From NCBI RefSeq assembly GCF_015461805.1, contig NZ_JACVZE010000010.1, positions 186,001 through 250,000 of the forward strand: a stretch of DNA of 64,000 nt, in the 5' to 3' direction. A program made the translations under genes and the position numbers. The notes under the pieces are model-generated. The model was not told the origin of the DNA, did no database searches, and saw only the letters and a list, made by a program, of their open reading frames with translations. Source of the DNA: Pseudomonas pisciculturae. GTDB taxonomy: Bacteria > Pseudomonadota > Gammaproteobacteria > Pseudomonadales > Pseudomonadaceae. Shown here one piece after another: positions 33,046 through 42,289 of this stretch. Numbering within the stretch: position 1 is the stretch's first letter; every line of letters begins with the position of its first letter.

Positions 33046-35033
33046 GTTCAAAAGCTGTTGTATTCGCGTACCACGATATTGGGTGTGCTGGGATTGAAGC
33101 ATTGCTCGCCACCGGTTACGAAATTGCTGCCGTGTTCACCCATGCCGACGACCCCAAGGAAAACAACTTCTACGGCTCCGTCGCCCAGCTCTGCGCCCGC
33201 AACGGCATCCCGGTGCACGCCCCGGAAGACGCCAACCACCCGCTGTGGGTCGAGCGTATCGCCAAGCTCAACCCGGACTATCTCTTCTCCTTCTACTACC
33301 GCAACCTGCTGAGCGAGCCCGTGTTGGCCACCGCCCGCAAAGGCGCGTTCAACCTGCACGGCTCGCTGCTGCCCAAATACCGTGGCCGCGCCCCAGCCAA
33401 CTGGGTGCTGGTCAACGGCGAGACCGAGACCGGCGTGACTCTGCACCGCATGGTCAAGCGTGCCGACGCGGGTGCGATCCTGGCCCAGCAGAAGGTCATC
33501 ATCGAGCGCAGCGACACCGGCCTGAGCCTGCACGCCAAACTGCGTGACGCCGCCACCCACCTGCTGCGTGATGCGCTGCCGCAACTGGCCGCCGGCAAGC
33601 TGAGCGAGACCGCCCAGGACGAAAGCCAAGCCAGCTGTTTTGGTCGTCGTACCGCTGCCGATGGCAAGCTGGAGTGGAAAAAACCGGCCGAGGAGCTGTT
33701 CAACCTCGTGCGCGCGGTGACCCAACCCTATCCGGGCGCCTTCTGCGCCGTGGGCGAGCACAAGCTGATCGTGTGGCAAGCTGAAGTCATCAAGGGCAAC
33801 GACGGCCTGGCACCAGGCCGCGTAATCAGCGTCAACCCGCTGCGCATCGCTTGCGGTGAAGACTCCCTGGAAATCAAGTTCGGCCAGCGCAACGACAACG
33901 GCCTGTACCTGGCCGGGCCTTCCCTGGCCAATGAACTGGGCCTGGTGGACGGCTCGGTGCTGCGCGGCGCCGAGTCTGGCCGCAAGCCACGCCGTACCCG
34001 CGTGCTGATCCTGGGGGTGAACGGCTTTATCGGTAACCACCTGTCCGAGCGCCTGCTGCGTGACGACCGTTACGAAGTCTACGGCCTGGACATCGGCTCC
34101 GACGCCATCGAACGCCTGCGCAGCCACCCCAACTTCCACTACGTGGAAGGCGACATCAGCATCCACACCGAGTGGATCGAGTACCACATCAAGAAGTGCG
34201 ACGTGGTGCTGCCGCTGGTAGCGATCGCCACGCCGATCGAATACACCCGCAACCCACTGCGCGTGTTCGAGTTGGACTTCGAAGAAAACCTCAAGCTGGT
34301 GCGCTACTGCGTCAAATACAACAAGCGCGTGATCTTCCCGTCGACCTCCGAAGTCTATGGCATGTGCCAAGACCAGTACTTCGATGAAGACACCTCCAAC
34401 CTGGTGGTCGGCCCGGTCAACAAGCAACGCTGGATCTACTCGGTCTCCAAGCAACTGCTGGACCGCGTGATCTGGGCCTACGGCGACAAAGGCCTGAAAT
34501 TCACCCTGTTCCGTCCGTTCAACTGGATGGGCCCGCGCCTGGACCGCCTGGATTCGGCGCGCATCGGCAGCTCCCGCGCCATTACCCAGTTGATCCTCAA
34601 CCTGGTGGAAGGCACGCCAATCCGCCTGTTTGACGGTGGCGAGCAGAAGCGCTGCTTCACCGACATCGCCGACGGTATCGAAGCCCTGGCGCGCATCATC
34701 GATAACGACAACGGTGTGTGCGACGGCCAGATCATCAACATCGGCAACCCTGAAAACGAGGCGAGCATCCGTCAATTGGGCGAAGAGCTGCTGCGTCAGT
34801 TCGAAGCCCACCCGCTGCGCGGCAACTTCCCGCCGTTCGCGGGCTTTCGCGATGTTGAGAGCAAGGCGTTCTACGGCACCGGTTACCAGGATGTGGCCCA
34901 CCGCAAGCCAAGCATCGACAACGCCAAGCGCCTGTTGAACTGGGAGCCGACCGTAGAGATGAGCGAAACCATTGGCAACACGCTGGACTTCTTCTTGCGT
35001 GAAGCCATGCTCGAAATCGCGGACAAGCGCTGA
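33042..35033 (+). CDS. arnA: Bifunctional UDP-L-Ara4N formyltransferase / UDP-glucuronate decarboxylase
   Basis: 663 residues, the usual ArnA length. Residues 1-300: formyltransferase using 10-formyltetrahydrofolate ('GSLLPKYRGRAPANWVLVNG', catalytic Asn-His-Asp set with 'FNLHGS'). Residues 315-663: NAD-dependent decarboxylase of the SDR/epimerase fold ('ILGVNGFIGNHLSERLL', 'STSEVYGM', 'YSVSKQ' with the Y-x3-K pair, 'RPFNWMGPR'). Cytoplasmic. The decarboxylase makes UDP-4-keto-pentose, which ArnB should transaminate before formylation; no arnB is present here. Start ATG 33042 overlaps arnC and the stop overlaps arnD, showing tight coupling. Confidence 0.97.
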   Translation: MSSKAVVFAYHDIGCAGIEALLATGYEIAAVFTHADDPKENNFYGSVAQLCARNGIPVHAPEDANHPLWVERIAKLNPDYLFSFYYRNLLSEPVLATARKGAFNLHGSLLPKYRGRAPANWVLVNGETETGVTLHRMVKRADAGAILAQQKVIIERSDTGLSLHAKLRDAATHLLRDALPQLAAGKLSETAQDESQASCFGRRTAADGKLEWKKPAEELFNLVRAVTQPYPGAFCAVGEHKLIVWQAEVIKGNDGLAPGRVISVNPLRIACGEDSLEIKFGQRNDNGLYLAGPSLANELGLVDGSVLRGAESGRKPRRTRVLILGVNGFIGNHLSERLLRDDRYEVYGLDIGSDAIERLRSHPNFHYVEGDISIHTEWIEYHIKKCDVVLPLVAIATPIEYTRNPLRVFELDFEENLKLVRYCVKYNKRVIFPSTSEVYGMCQDQYFDEDTSNLVVGPVNKQRWIYSVSKQLLDRVIWAYGDKGLKFTLFRPFNWMGPRLDRLDSARIGSSRAITQLILNLVEGTPIRLFDGGEQKRCFTDIADGIEALARIIDNDNGVCDGQIINIGNPENEASIRQLGEELLRQFEAHPLRGNFPPFAGFRDVESKAFYGTGYQDVAHRKPSIDNAKRLLNWEPTVEMSETIGNTLDFFLREAMLEIADKR

Positions 35034-35917
35034 TGCAGGCAGGTCTACGCATCGACGTCGACACCTACCGTGGCACCCGTGAAGGTGTGCCGCGGTTGCT
35101 CGAAACCCTGGACTCCGCCTCGGTTAAGGCGACGTTTTTCTTCAGTGTCGGGCCGGACAACATGGGGCGCCACTTGTGGCGCCTCATCCGCCCGCAGTTC
35201 CTGTGGAAGATGCTGCGCTCCAACGCAGTGGGTTTGTATGGCCTGGATATCCTGCTGGCCGGCACGGCGTGGCCGGGTAAGCCGATTGGTCGTGACCTGG
35301 GGCATTTGATGCGCCAGGCCAAGGCTGCCGGGCATGAGGTCGGTTTGCACGCCTGGGATCACCACGGCTGGCAGGCCAACGCCGGGCGCTGGAGCGAAGC
35401 GCAGTTGGTGGAGCAGATCCGCCGGGGCGTTGACACCCTAAACGACATTCTCGGTGAACCCATCGACTGTTCAGCCGCTGCCGGCTGGCGTGCCGATGAG
35501 CGCGTGGTGCAAGCCAAGCAAGGGTTTAACTTTCGCTACAACAGCGATTGCCGGGGCAGCCGCCTGTTTCGTCCAACCTTGGCCGATGGCAGCGCGGGCA
35601 CCCCACAAATTCCGGTAGACCTGCCGACCTTCGACGAAGTCGTCGGGCCGGTGGTGGCTGCCAAAGACTTCAATGGGTTCATCCTAGACCGTTTTGCCGC
35701 GTCGAAGCTGAACGTCTACACGATCCACGCAGAAGTGGAAGGGATTCTGATGGCCAACGATTTTCGCCAACTGCTCGCCCAGGCAGGGCAGCGCGGCATC
35801 GACTTCAAACCCTTGGGCGACCTGTTGCCCGCGGATGTGACCACGCTCCCCCAACAACACCTGGTACGTGGCGCCTTACCTGGCCGCGAGGGCTGGCTGG
35901 GAGTGCAGCAAGCATGA
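35033..35917 (+). CDS. arnD: 4-deoxy-4-formamido-L-arabinose-phosphoundecaprenol deformylase
   Basis: 294 residues, polysaccharide-deacetylase (NodB) fold, removing the formyl group from the lipid-linked sugar at the membrane. The start ATG 35033 overlaps the arnA stop (TGATG). Motifs: 'GLRIDVDTYRGTREGVPRLL' with the metal-binding Asp, 'HEVGLHAWDHHGWQ' (metal His), 'AAGWRADERVV' and 'YNSDCRGSRLFRP'. Length and order match other Pseudomonas ArnD. Ends within the ATGA overlap with arnT. Confidence 0.96.
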   Translation: MQAGLRIDVDTYRGTREGVPRLLETLDSASVKATFFFSVGPDNMGRHLWRLIRPQFLWKMLRSNAVGLYGLDILLAGTAWPGKPIGRDLGHLMRQAKAAGHEVGLHAWDHHGWQANAGRWSEAQLVEQIRRGVDTLNDILGEPIDCSAAAGWRADERVVQAKQGFNFRYNSDCRGSRLFRPTLADGSAGTPQIPVDLPTFDEVVGPVVAAKDFNGFILDRFAASKLNVYTIHAEVEGILMANDFRQLLAQAGQRGIDFKPLGDLLPADVTTLPQQHLVRGALPGREGWLGVQQA

Positions 35918-37569
35918 TCCGCCGTTGGGCGTTGCCCCTGCTCCTGATGGCTTTTGGCGTGTTTTACCTGTTGCCACTGGCCACCCATGGCCTGTGGATT
36001 CCGGATGAAACCCGCTACGCACAGATCAGCCAGGAAATGCTGCTGACCGGCAAATGGGCGTCGCCGCACTTCATGGGCATTCGCTACTTTGAAAAACCAG
36101 CGGCGGGTTACTGGATGATTGCGCTGGGCCAGGCGATCTTCGGGCAGAACCTGTTCGGCGTGCGTTTCGCCTCGGCCTTGAGCACCGGTTTGAGCATCGT
36201 GCTGGTGTACCTGGTATCGCGCCGTTTGTGGAATGACCCGCACAAAAGCCTGATCAGCACCGTGCTGTACATGAGCTTTGTCAGCATTGCGGCACTGGGC
36301 GGTTATGCCAACCTCGATCCGCAGTTCACCTTCTGGGTCAACCTGACCGGTGTCGCGCTGTGGTTTTGCTTTGACAGCACCACCCGCAACGGTCGCCTGG
36401 CTGCCTGGGCGTTGCTGGGGTTTGCCTGTGGTATGGGCTTTATGACCAAGGGCTTTCTGGCCTGGCTGCTGCCGGTGCTGATCGCCCTGCCCTACGCGGT
36501 TTGGCAAAAACGCTTTCGCGAGCTGCTGGCTTATGGCTTGGTCGCAGTTGTCGTGGCGATTGTAGTGAGCCTGCCGTGGGCCCTGGCGGTGCACGTGCAA
36601 GAGCCTGATTACTGGAACTTTTTCTTCTGGCACGAGCATATCCAACGCTTTGCCGGCGAAGATGCCCAGCATGCTGAGCCGTTCTGGTACTACCTGCCGT
36701 TGCTGGTTGCGTTCTCGCTGCCCTGGGTTGCCCTGCTGCCATCGACGCTCAAGCAAGCTTGGCAGGCGAAACGCGCCCCTCAAATAGGCTTTGTGCTGTT
36801 GTGGCTGCTGATGCCCCTGGCGTTTTTCAGCCTGGCCAAGGGTAAGTTGCCCTCCTACATCATGCCGTGCCTGTTGCCGCTGGCTTTGTTGATGGGCTCG
36901 ACCCTGGCCGACAAACTTGCGCAGGGTCGCAGCCGCGCCCTGCGCATCAACGGCTGGTTGAACCTGACGCTGGGTGTCGTGGCCGTGCTGGCGCTGACCT
37001 GGTTCCAATTGAAGAAGCCAGTGTACGAACACGGCGAGGAAACCCTCAGCCTGATGCTGGTGTTTGTCTTCCTGTTCGGCTGGATCATCGCCAACCTGCT
37101 GCAGGCCGCACGCCCCTTGAAACTGTGGGCCGCACCGCTGATCGGCAGTGGCTTGCTCGTGGCCTTGGTGCCGGCTGCGCTGCCCCACTCGGTGGTCTAC
37201 AACAAAACCCCGGATCAATTCATCATCGATCACGTGCACGAACTGCAGCCAGCCACCGCGTTGCTCAGCAATGACCTGGGCGCCGCATCAGCCCTGTCAT
37301 GGCGCCTGGCACGTCCCGACGTGACGCTCTACAACACCGTCGGCGAAGTGAAATACGGTCTCGCCTACCCGGATGCCAGCCAGCACAAGGTGGATACCAG
37401 CCAAATCCAGCAATGGATGAGCGCTGCACGCAAAAAAGGTGCGGTCGGCGTGGTAATGCGGGTTAAAGGTGACGATGAAATTGCCGAAGTTGCATTGCTG
37501 CCCAATGACGGCCAGCGCTATGAGCAAGGCAATCTCATGATTCTGATCTTCCCGCAGGTTACCCAATGA
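35914..37569 (+). CDS. arnT: Undecaprenyl phosphate-alpha-4-amino-4-deoxy-L-arabinose arabinosyltransferase
   Basis: Inner-membrane GT83 enzyme transferring L-Ara4N from undecaprenyl phosphate to lipid A, lowering its negative charge and giving resistance to polymyxin and cationic peptides. 551 residues from ATG 35914; the longer frame from 35548 is a shadow inside arnD. About 12 hydrophobic segments. 'GLWIPDETRYAQISQEML' has the conserved Asp-Glu of the first periplasmic loop; 'SPHFMGIRYFEKPAAGYWMI' and 'GFMTKGFLAWLLPV' are ArnT signatures. The periplasmic C-terminal domain runs from about 430. Overlaps arnD and arnE by four bases each. Confidence 0.96.
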   Translation: MIRRWALPLLLMAFGVFYLLPLATHGLWIPDETRYAQISQEMLLTGKWASPHFMGIRYFEKPAAGYWMIALGQAIFGQNLFGVRFASALSTGLSIVLVYLVSRRLWNDPHKSLISTVLYMSFVSIAALGGYANLDPQFTFWVNLTGVALWFCFDSTTRNGRLAAWALLGFACGMGFMTKGFLAWLLPVLIALPYAVWQKRFRELLAYGLVAVVVAIVVSLPWALAVHVQEPDYWNFFFWHEHIQRFAGEDAQHAEPFWYYLPLLVAFSLPWVALLPSTLKQAWQAKRAPQIGFVLLWLLMPLAFFSLAKGKLPSYIMPCLLPLALLMGSTLADKLAQGRSRALRINGWLNLTLGVVAVLALTWFQLKKPVYEHGEETLSLMLVFVFLFGWIIANLLQAARPLKLWAAPLIGSGLLVALVPAALPHSVVYNKTPDQFIIDHVHELQPATALLSNDLGAASALSWRLARPDVTLYNTVGEVKYGLAYPDASQHKVDTSQIQQWMSAARKKGAVGVVMRVKGDDEIAEVALLPNDGQRYEQGNLMILIFPQVTQ

Positions 37570-37913
37570 TCACCCTGCTGCTGCTATTGGCAGCGTGCCT
37601 GCTCACGTGCATGGGCCAGGTGGCGCAGAAGTTCGCCGTGGAAAGCTGGCGCCACCTGCCCGATGGCTGGGCACTGAAACTGCGTTCGCCGTGGCTGTGG
37701 GCGGCGTTGGCTTGCCTGGGCCTGGGCCTGCTGGTGTGGTTGTTGGTGTTGCAGCGCCTGGAAGTCGGCATTGCCTACCCGATGCTCAGCCTGAACTTTG
37801 TGCTGGTGACCCTGGTGGCGCGGTTTGTGTTCCATGAACCGATCGATACCCGCCACTGGTTGGGTGTGGCGATGGTGATTGCCGGCGTCGTGCTGCTGGG
37901 GCGCCAGGTATGA
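37566..37913 (+). CDS. arnE: L-Ara4N-phosphoundecaprenol flippase subunit ArnE
   Basis: 115 residues, small-multidrug-resistance-like protein with four membrane helices (about 1-20, 40-60, 68-88, 95-113), pairing with ArnF to flip undecaprenyl-phosphate-L-Ara4N to the periplasmic face. 'GQVAQKFAVESW' in helix 1 and 'VGIAYPMLSLNFVLVTLVAR' in helix 3 are typical. Overlaps arnT and arnF by four bases, in frame with the standard order arnT-arnE-arnF. Confidence 0.93.
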   Translation: MITLLLLLAACLLTCMGQVAQKFAVESWRHLPDGWALKLRSPWLWAALACLGLGLLVWLLVLQRLEVGIAYPMLSLNFVLVTLVARFVFHEPIDTRHWLGVAMVIAGVVLLGRQV

Positions 37914-38311
37914 GCCGCCTACAGGGTTTTGCCTTGGCATTGGGCAGCGTCGGCCTCGTCAGTGCTGCCCAGTTGGGCATGCGCTGGAGCATGACGCGCT
38001 TGCCGCTGCCCAACGAATGGTTAAGCGCCCGGATTGATGTTGGCGCGCTCGGCATGGTGCTGCTGGCGATCTTCGCCTATGCGCTGTCGATGCTCTGTTG
38101 GCTCGGCGCCCTCAAACACTTGCCTTTGGGCCGCGCCTATTCGTTGCTGAGTATCAGCTACGCGCTGGTGTACCTGCTGGCCGCCAGCCTGCCAGTGTTC
38201 AACGAGCATTTTTCGCTTTCAAAAACCCTGGGGGTGGCCTTGGTCATCCTTGGTGTTGTAGTTATCAACTCTCGCCGTGCTAGCACTACAAGTCCCAGGA
38301 ATACCCCATGA
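37910..38311 (+). CDS. arnF: L-Ara4N-phosphoundecaprenol flippase subunit ArnF
   Basis: 133 residues with four membrane helices, partner of ArnE. 'VGLVSAAQLGMRWSMTRLP' (helix 1), 'SMLCWLGALKHLPLGRAYSL' and 'ALVYLLAASLPVFNEHF' match ArnF. The Ser/Arg/Pro-rich tail after 'VVVINSRR' is non-conserved. Overlaps arnE (ATGA) and the next gene by four bases. Confidence 0.93.
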   Translation: MSRLQGFALALGSVGLVSAAQLGMRWSMTRLPLPNEWLSARIDVGALGMVLLAIFAYALSMLCWLGALKHLPLGRAYSLLSISYALVYLLAASLPVFNEHFSLSKTLGVALVILGVVVINSRRASTTSPRNTP

Positions 38312-39690
38312 AAATCAGTGTATTTGGTAGCGGTTACGTCGGCCTGGTGCAGGCCACTGTATTAGCTGAAGTCGGTCACGATGTCATTTGCATGGACGTG
38401 GACAAAAACAAAGTCGAGCAACTGCAAAAAGGCCATGTGACCATTTTCGAGCCGGGGCTGGCTTCGATGGTCAAGGAAAACCTGGAAAGCGGACGCCTGA
38501 CCTTCACCCATGACGAAAAAATCGCCGTCGAACACGGTGAAGTACTGTTTATCGCCGTGGGCACGCCATCGGACGAGGACGGTTCGGCCGACCTCAAGTA
38601 CGTGCTGTCGGTGGGCGATGCCGTGGCCCGTCACCGCAGCAACCCGGTGATCCTGGTGGAAAAGTCCACCGTGCCCGTCGGCACCGGTGACACCCTGCGC
38701 GCCCACATGGAAAAAGCCCTGCACGTGGCCGGCCGGCACCTGGAGTTCGATATCGTCTCCAACCCTGAATTCCTCAAGGAAGGCTCGGCGGTCGCCGACT
38801 GCCGCCGCCCGGACCGCATCGTGATCGGCTGCGAGCGTGAAGAGGTGCGCGACGTCATGCGCGACCTGTACGCGCCCTTTAACCGCAACCACGATCGCAT
38901 CATCTTCATGGACGTGCGCAGCGCCGAACTGACCAAGTACGCGGCCAACTGCATGCTCGCCACCAAGATCAGCTTTATCAACCAGATCGCCGAGCTGGCC
39001 GAACACCTGGGCGCCGACATCGAGGCCGTGCGCCAGGGTATCGGCGCCGACTCGCGTATCGGCTATCACTTTATCTACCCCGGTTGCGGCTACGGCGGCT
39101 CGTGCTTCCCCAAGGACATGCGCGCCCTGATCCACAGCGCCAAGCAAGCCAATTGCTCCAGTGATCTTTTGCAAGCGGTGGAAGCCATCAACCAGCGCCA
39201 GAAGAGCAAGCTGTTTGAGCGCATCAACGCGTTCTTCAAAGGCAACTTGCGGGGCAAGACGTTCGCCTTGTGGGGCCTGGCCTTCAAGCCCAACACCGAT
39301 GACATGCGCGATGCGCCAAGCCGGGTATTGATGGAAGCCTTATGGGCGGCTGGCGCCAACGTGCGTGCCTTTGACCCGGAAGCCATGCAGGAAACCCAAC
39401 GCATCTACGGCGACGACCCACGGCTGATGCTGATGGGCACCCCGGAATCAACCCTGGGCGGCGCCGACGCACTGATCGTCTGCACCGAGTGGCAGCAATT
39501 CAAGGCCCCGGACTTCGACCTGATCCACCAGCGTCTCAAAACCCCGGTGATCTTCGACGGCCGCAACCTGTACGACGGCGAGCGCCTTGCGCGCAAAGGC
39601 TTCCAGTACTACCCGATTGGGCGTGGCGACTCCTGCCAGTTGCCGATTCCCCAGCAGCAGTGGGTGCCTCAGGTCGTGGAAGCCGGATAG
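38308..39690 (+). CDS. ugd: UDP-glucose 6-dehydrogenase
   Basis: Cytoplasmic NAD-dependent oxidation of UDP-glucose to UDP-glucuronate, the precursor for ArnA. 460 residues. N-terminal Rossmann motif 'ISVFGSGYVGLVQATVLAEV', 'VEKSTVPVGTGDTL', 'SNPEFLKEGSAVAD', then 'IYPGCGYGGSCFPKDMRAL' with the catalytic Cys, and the C-terminal 'LWGLAFKPNTDDMRDAPSRV'. Starts in a four-base overlap with arnF and ends immediately before the GTG of the next gene, so it is part of the arn transcript. A second ugd copy may exist elsewhere. Confidence 0.96.
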   Translation: MKISVFGSGYVGLVQATVLAEVGHDVICMDVDKNKVEQLQKGHVTIFEPGLASMVKENLESGRLTFTHDEKIAVEHGEVLFIAVGTPSDEDGSADLKYVLSVGDAVARHRSNPVILVEKSTVPVGTGDTLRAHMEKALHVAGRHLEFDIVSNPEFLKEGSAVADCRRPDRIVIGCEREEVRDVMRDLYAPFNRNHDRIIFMDVRSAELTKYAANCMLATKISFINQIAELAEHLGADIEAVRQGIGADSRIGYHFIYPGCGYGGSCFPKDMRALIHSAKQANCSSDLLQAVEAINQRQKSKLFERINAFFKGNLRGKTFALWGLAFKPNTDDMRDAPSRVLMEALWAAGANVRAFDPEAMQETQRIYGDDPRLMLMGTPESTLGGADALIVCTEWQQFKAPDFDLIHQRLKTPVIFDGRNLYDGERLARKGFQYYPIGRGDSCQLPIPQQQWVPQVVEAG

Positions 39691-41313
39691 GTGAACACAG
39701 CCCGACCGCCCCTGTTGAATACAACCGTGCGCCAGCAATCCATCGCTTTGGGTGTGTTGGCGCTGTTGTTGTTTATTGCTGGCAACTGGCACCAGGCGAT
39801 CATTGGTTTTGACTCGCGCTTTGTGGTGTTCGCCCAGGAGATGCTGCGTCATGGGCCGAGCTTTTTCCCCACCACGTACGGGCAGCCGTATGCCGACTAC
39901 CTGGCCACCTCGACCCTGCTGACCTGGCTGGTGTCGTTGCCGTTGGGCCAGGTCACCAGTTTTACCGCTTGGTTGCCGACGGCGATTGCCTCGGCCTGCA
40001 TCGTCACGCTGGTCTATCGCCTCACCGCGCCCCACTCTTCGCGCTGGGGCCTGTTGAGCGTGGCGATGTTGCTGCTCAGCAGCACGTTCGTCAGCGAAAC
40101 CCGGGCAGTGTCCCTCGACCAGATGCTCGCTGCAGTGGCACTGGCGGTGTTTTACCTGGGTTATGCCCATGATCACTTCGGCGCCAGCAAACGCCTGCAT
40201 TGGCTGTACGCGTTGCTGATCATCGGTTTCGCGATTCGCGGGCCCATCGGGCTGGTGATTCCCACCGGCGTGCTGTGCAGCTACTACCTGATCAATCGGC
40301 AATGGCGCCCGCTGTTCGGCTTCGGGCTGGTCGCCCTGGCATTGCTGGTGGCGTGCGTCGGCGTGCTGTTGCTGCTGGCCAAGCTCAGCGGCGGCGAAGC
40401 GTTCATGCAGGACGTGATCCGCATGCAGTTCCTGGGGCGCATGGATGGCAGCGAAGGCTCCAGCGGCGTGCTGTATTACTTCACCAGCTCGCTGGGTAAT
40501 TACGCCTTCGCCTACCCGGTGGCGCTGCTGGTGCTGCTTGCGGTGGCTGCAGGCGGGCGTCGCCAGCCAGACCCAGCCTTGCAACTGGTCTTGTACTGCG
40601 CAGCCGCGGGCTTGCTGGTGATGCTCGGCCTGTCGGTTCCTCAAGCGAAGAAAGCACGTTATGTGCTGGCGATGCTGCCCATGGCGGCAATCATTGCGGC
40701 GTACCCCTTCCAGGTCGCCCACGGACGGCTGTTCGCGTGGCTGCGGGGTTTGATGCTGGGAATATGGGTGCTGTTGCCGGCACTGTTGGCGGTCGCGCTG
40801 CTGGTTGTGCGGCGCCGTTATGCCGAGCGGTTGGACCACCTTGAGCTGATCTTCGCAGTGCTCGCTACCCTGCAAGTCGTGGCGTTACTGGCCGTGCTCA
40901 AGCCACGCATGCGCCCGGTCGGGCCGGCGATCACAGCCGTATTGGCGTTGTGGGCCACCTACATCATGGTGGTCGAACCGTTGCAGCGCAGCCTCTACGA
41001 CACCCGCACCTTCAGTCTCGCCGCCAAGGCCATGATCCAGCAGGATCCCGCGCCAGTAGTGCTGCACGGCTTGGGCAAGGATGCTAAAGCGATCAAGTTC
41101 ATGGTCAGCTACGATTGCGACCGTGTACCGCTGTTTACGCAACGGCCTGCTGACCTGAACCGAATTCCTACCCCGGCGTGGCTGGTCATGAGCGCTGAGG
41201 ATTTCGCAACGCTGCAAGACCCGCGCTTTCGCGCCATAACGCCGGCGTTGAGGGGGGAGTTCGATATGAACCCGTATGTGCTGCTGCACTTGGATAAGTC
41301 CAACGCACCCTAA
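39691..41313 (+). CDS. ArnT-like integral membrane glycosyltransferase
   Basis: 540 residues from GTG 39691, directly after the ugd stop. At least ten hydrophobic segments, with 'GFDSRFVVFAQEMLRHGPSF' near residue 30 resembling the first-loop segment of GT39/GT83 dolichyl- or undecaprenyl-phosphate-sugar transferases. The usual Asp-Glu pair of ArnT ('PDETRY') appears here as 'FDSRF', so one acidic residue is missing. A short soluble C-terminus begins near 440. Being last in the arn operon, it probably adds a second sugar or modifies lipid A or core. Alternatives are protein or teichoic-type glycosylation. No close named homologue recognised. Confidence 0.8.
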   Translation: MNTARPPLLNTTVRQQSIALGVLALLLFIAGNWHQAIIGFDSRFVVFAQEMLRHGPSFFPTTYGQPYADYLATSTLLTWLVSLPLGQVTSFTAWLPTAIASACIVTLVYRLTAPHSSRWGLLSVAMLLLSSTFVSETRAVSLDQMLAAVALAVFYLGYAHDHFGASKRLHWLYALLIIGFAIRGPIGLVIPTGVLCSYYLINRQWRPLFGFGLVALALLVACVGVLLLLAKLSGGEAFMQDVIRMQFLGRMDGSEGSSGVLYYFTSSLGNYAFAYPVALLVLLAVAAGGRRQPDPALQLVLYCAAAGLLVMLGLSVPQAKKARYVLAMLPMAAIIAAYPFQVAHGRLFAWLRGLMLGIWVLLPALLAVALLVVRRRYAERLDHLELIFAVLATLQVVALLAVLKPRMRPVGPAITAVLALWATYIMVVEPLQRSLYDTRTFSLAAKAMIQQDPAPVVLHGLGKDAKAIKFMVSYDCDRVPLFTQRPADLNRIPTPAWLVMSAEDFATLQDPRFRAITPALRGEFDMNPYVLLHLDKSNAP

Positions 41314-41414
41314 CTGCATTAATATTGCATTTAACCCTCATTAATATGCATTGGCGACGTGCTAACAGGCGCGGCACACTGCACAGGTTCCTTCCCCCAA
41401 TGTTGGAACTTTCC

Positions 41415-41452
41415 AAAAGGCTTCTCCGGGCAACCAGACAAGCCTTTTTTTT
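41415..41452 (+). terminator. Strong intrinsic terminator of the arn operon
   Basis: Stem AAAAGGCTT (41415-41423) / AAGCCTTTT (41440-41448) with a 16-base loop followed by a T run to 41452. It lies 102 bases after the last arn-operon gene and before the HPP gene. Confidence 0.8.
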
Positions 41453-41478
41453 GCCTGCCGTTTATGGACTGCCCTTTG

Positions 41479-42183
41479 ATGCTCGCTCGCTGGTTCCCCG
41501 CTGCAATCAACACCCACCCCACGGAATGGAGCCGTGCCGCCATCGGCATGGCTCTGGGCACAATGTTCAGTGTCTGGGTGTGCGCCCAGGTGTTTGGCAT
41601 GGACGTCGCCCTCCATCTTCTCGGGCCACTTGGCGCCTCGGCAGTGTTGCTGTTTGCCGTGTCATCCGGCGCGTTGGCGCAACCGTGGTCGATCATCGGC
41701 AGCTACCTGTGCGCAGGCGTTGTCGCCTTGCTGGTCGCTCGCGTACTCGGGCGCACCCTGGGCAGCGCTTGCCTGGCGGCGGGCATGACCGTGGTGTTGA
41801 TCTGCTGGCTGCGCTGCCTGCACCCGCCCGCTGGTGGCCTGGCGATGACGCTGGTGTTGACCGACCCGGTGTCAGCCGGCCTGGGCTGGTATGAACTGGG
41901 CGCGGTGATGCTCGGTGCCGGCACGCTGCTGGCGTGTGCGCTGGCCTATAACAACGCCACGCGCACGCGCTACCCCAAGGGTGGTGTCGACACACCGGCG
42001 GTTACCGTGGGCGGCCCTGCGGCGCCTGTCGACCCAGCGATAACCGCTGCCGACCTGAAACTGGCGTTGGCTGACATGGAGCAGTTCTACGATATCGAAC
42101 CCAGTGAGTTGGAACAGTTGATCCATGCCGCTGAACACCACGCGAGGCGGCGCAGCATCGGCCAAGTGCTCGCACAGCGGTGA
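41479..42183 (+). CDS. HPP-family integral membrane protein
   Basis: 234 residues from ATG 41479; ATG 41464 (adding MDCPL) is the alternative, and frames from further upstream run through the terminator. Four hydrophobic segments with 'HLLGPLGASAVLLFAVSSGA', 'GSACLAAGMTVVLICWLRCL' and the HPP signature 'LHPPAGGLAMTLVL' identify the HPP domain. Some HPP proteins transport nitrite in chloroplasts; the bacterial role is unknown. A soluble acidic C-terminal part from about 165 contains the helix 'DLKLALADMEQFYDIEPSEL', often seen in Pseudomonas HPP proteins. No clear ribosome site. Confidence 0.82.
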   Translation: MLARWFPAAINTHPTEWSRAAIGMALGTMFSVWVCAQVFGMDVALHLLGPLGASAVLLFAVSSGALAQPWSIIGSYLCAGVVALLVARVLGRTLGSACLAAGMTVVLICWLRCLHPPAGGLAMTLVLTDPVSAGLGWYELGAVMLGAGTLLACALAYNNATRTRYPKGGVDTPAVTVGGPAAPVDPAITAADLKLALADMEQFYDIEPSELEQLIHAAEHHARRRSIGQVLAQR

Positions 42184-42289
42184 CGAACGGGCTTGCACTC
42201 GGGGATTTGAATACTAACGTTTAAAAGTCACTTGGCATTGTCTGCTGTTCATCCTGAAGTCTGGGTCGCCGTATACCAGTTGCGAAGAC

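Noticed and set aside
33048..34901. 617-codon antisense frame over arnA
   Set aside because: Mirror of the highly biased arnA codons; no family resemblance and no ribosome site.
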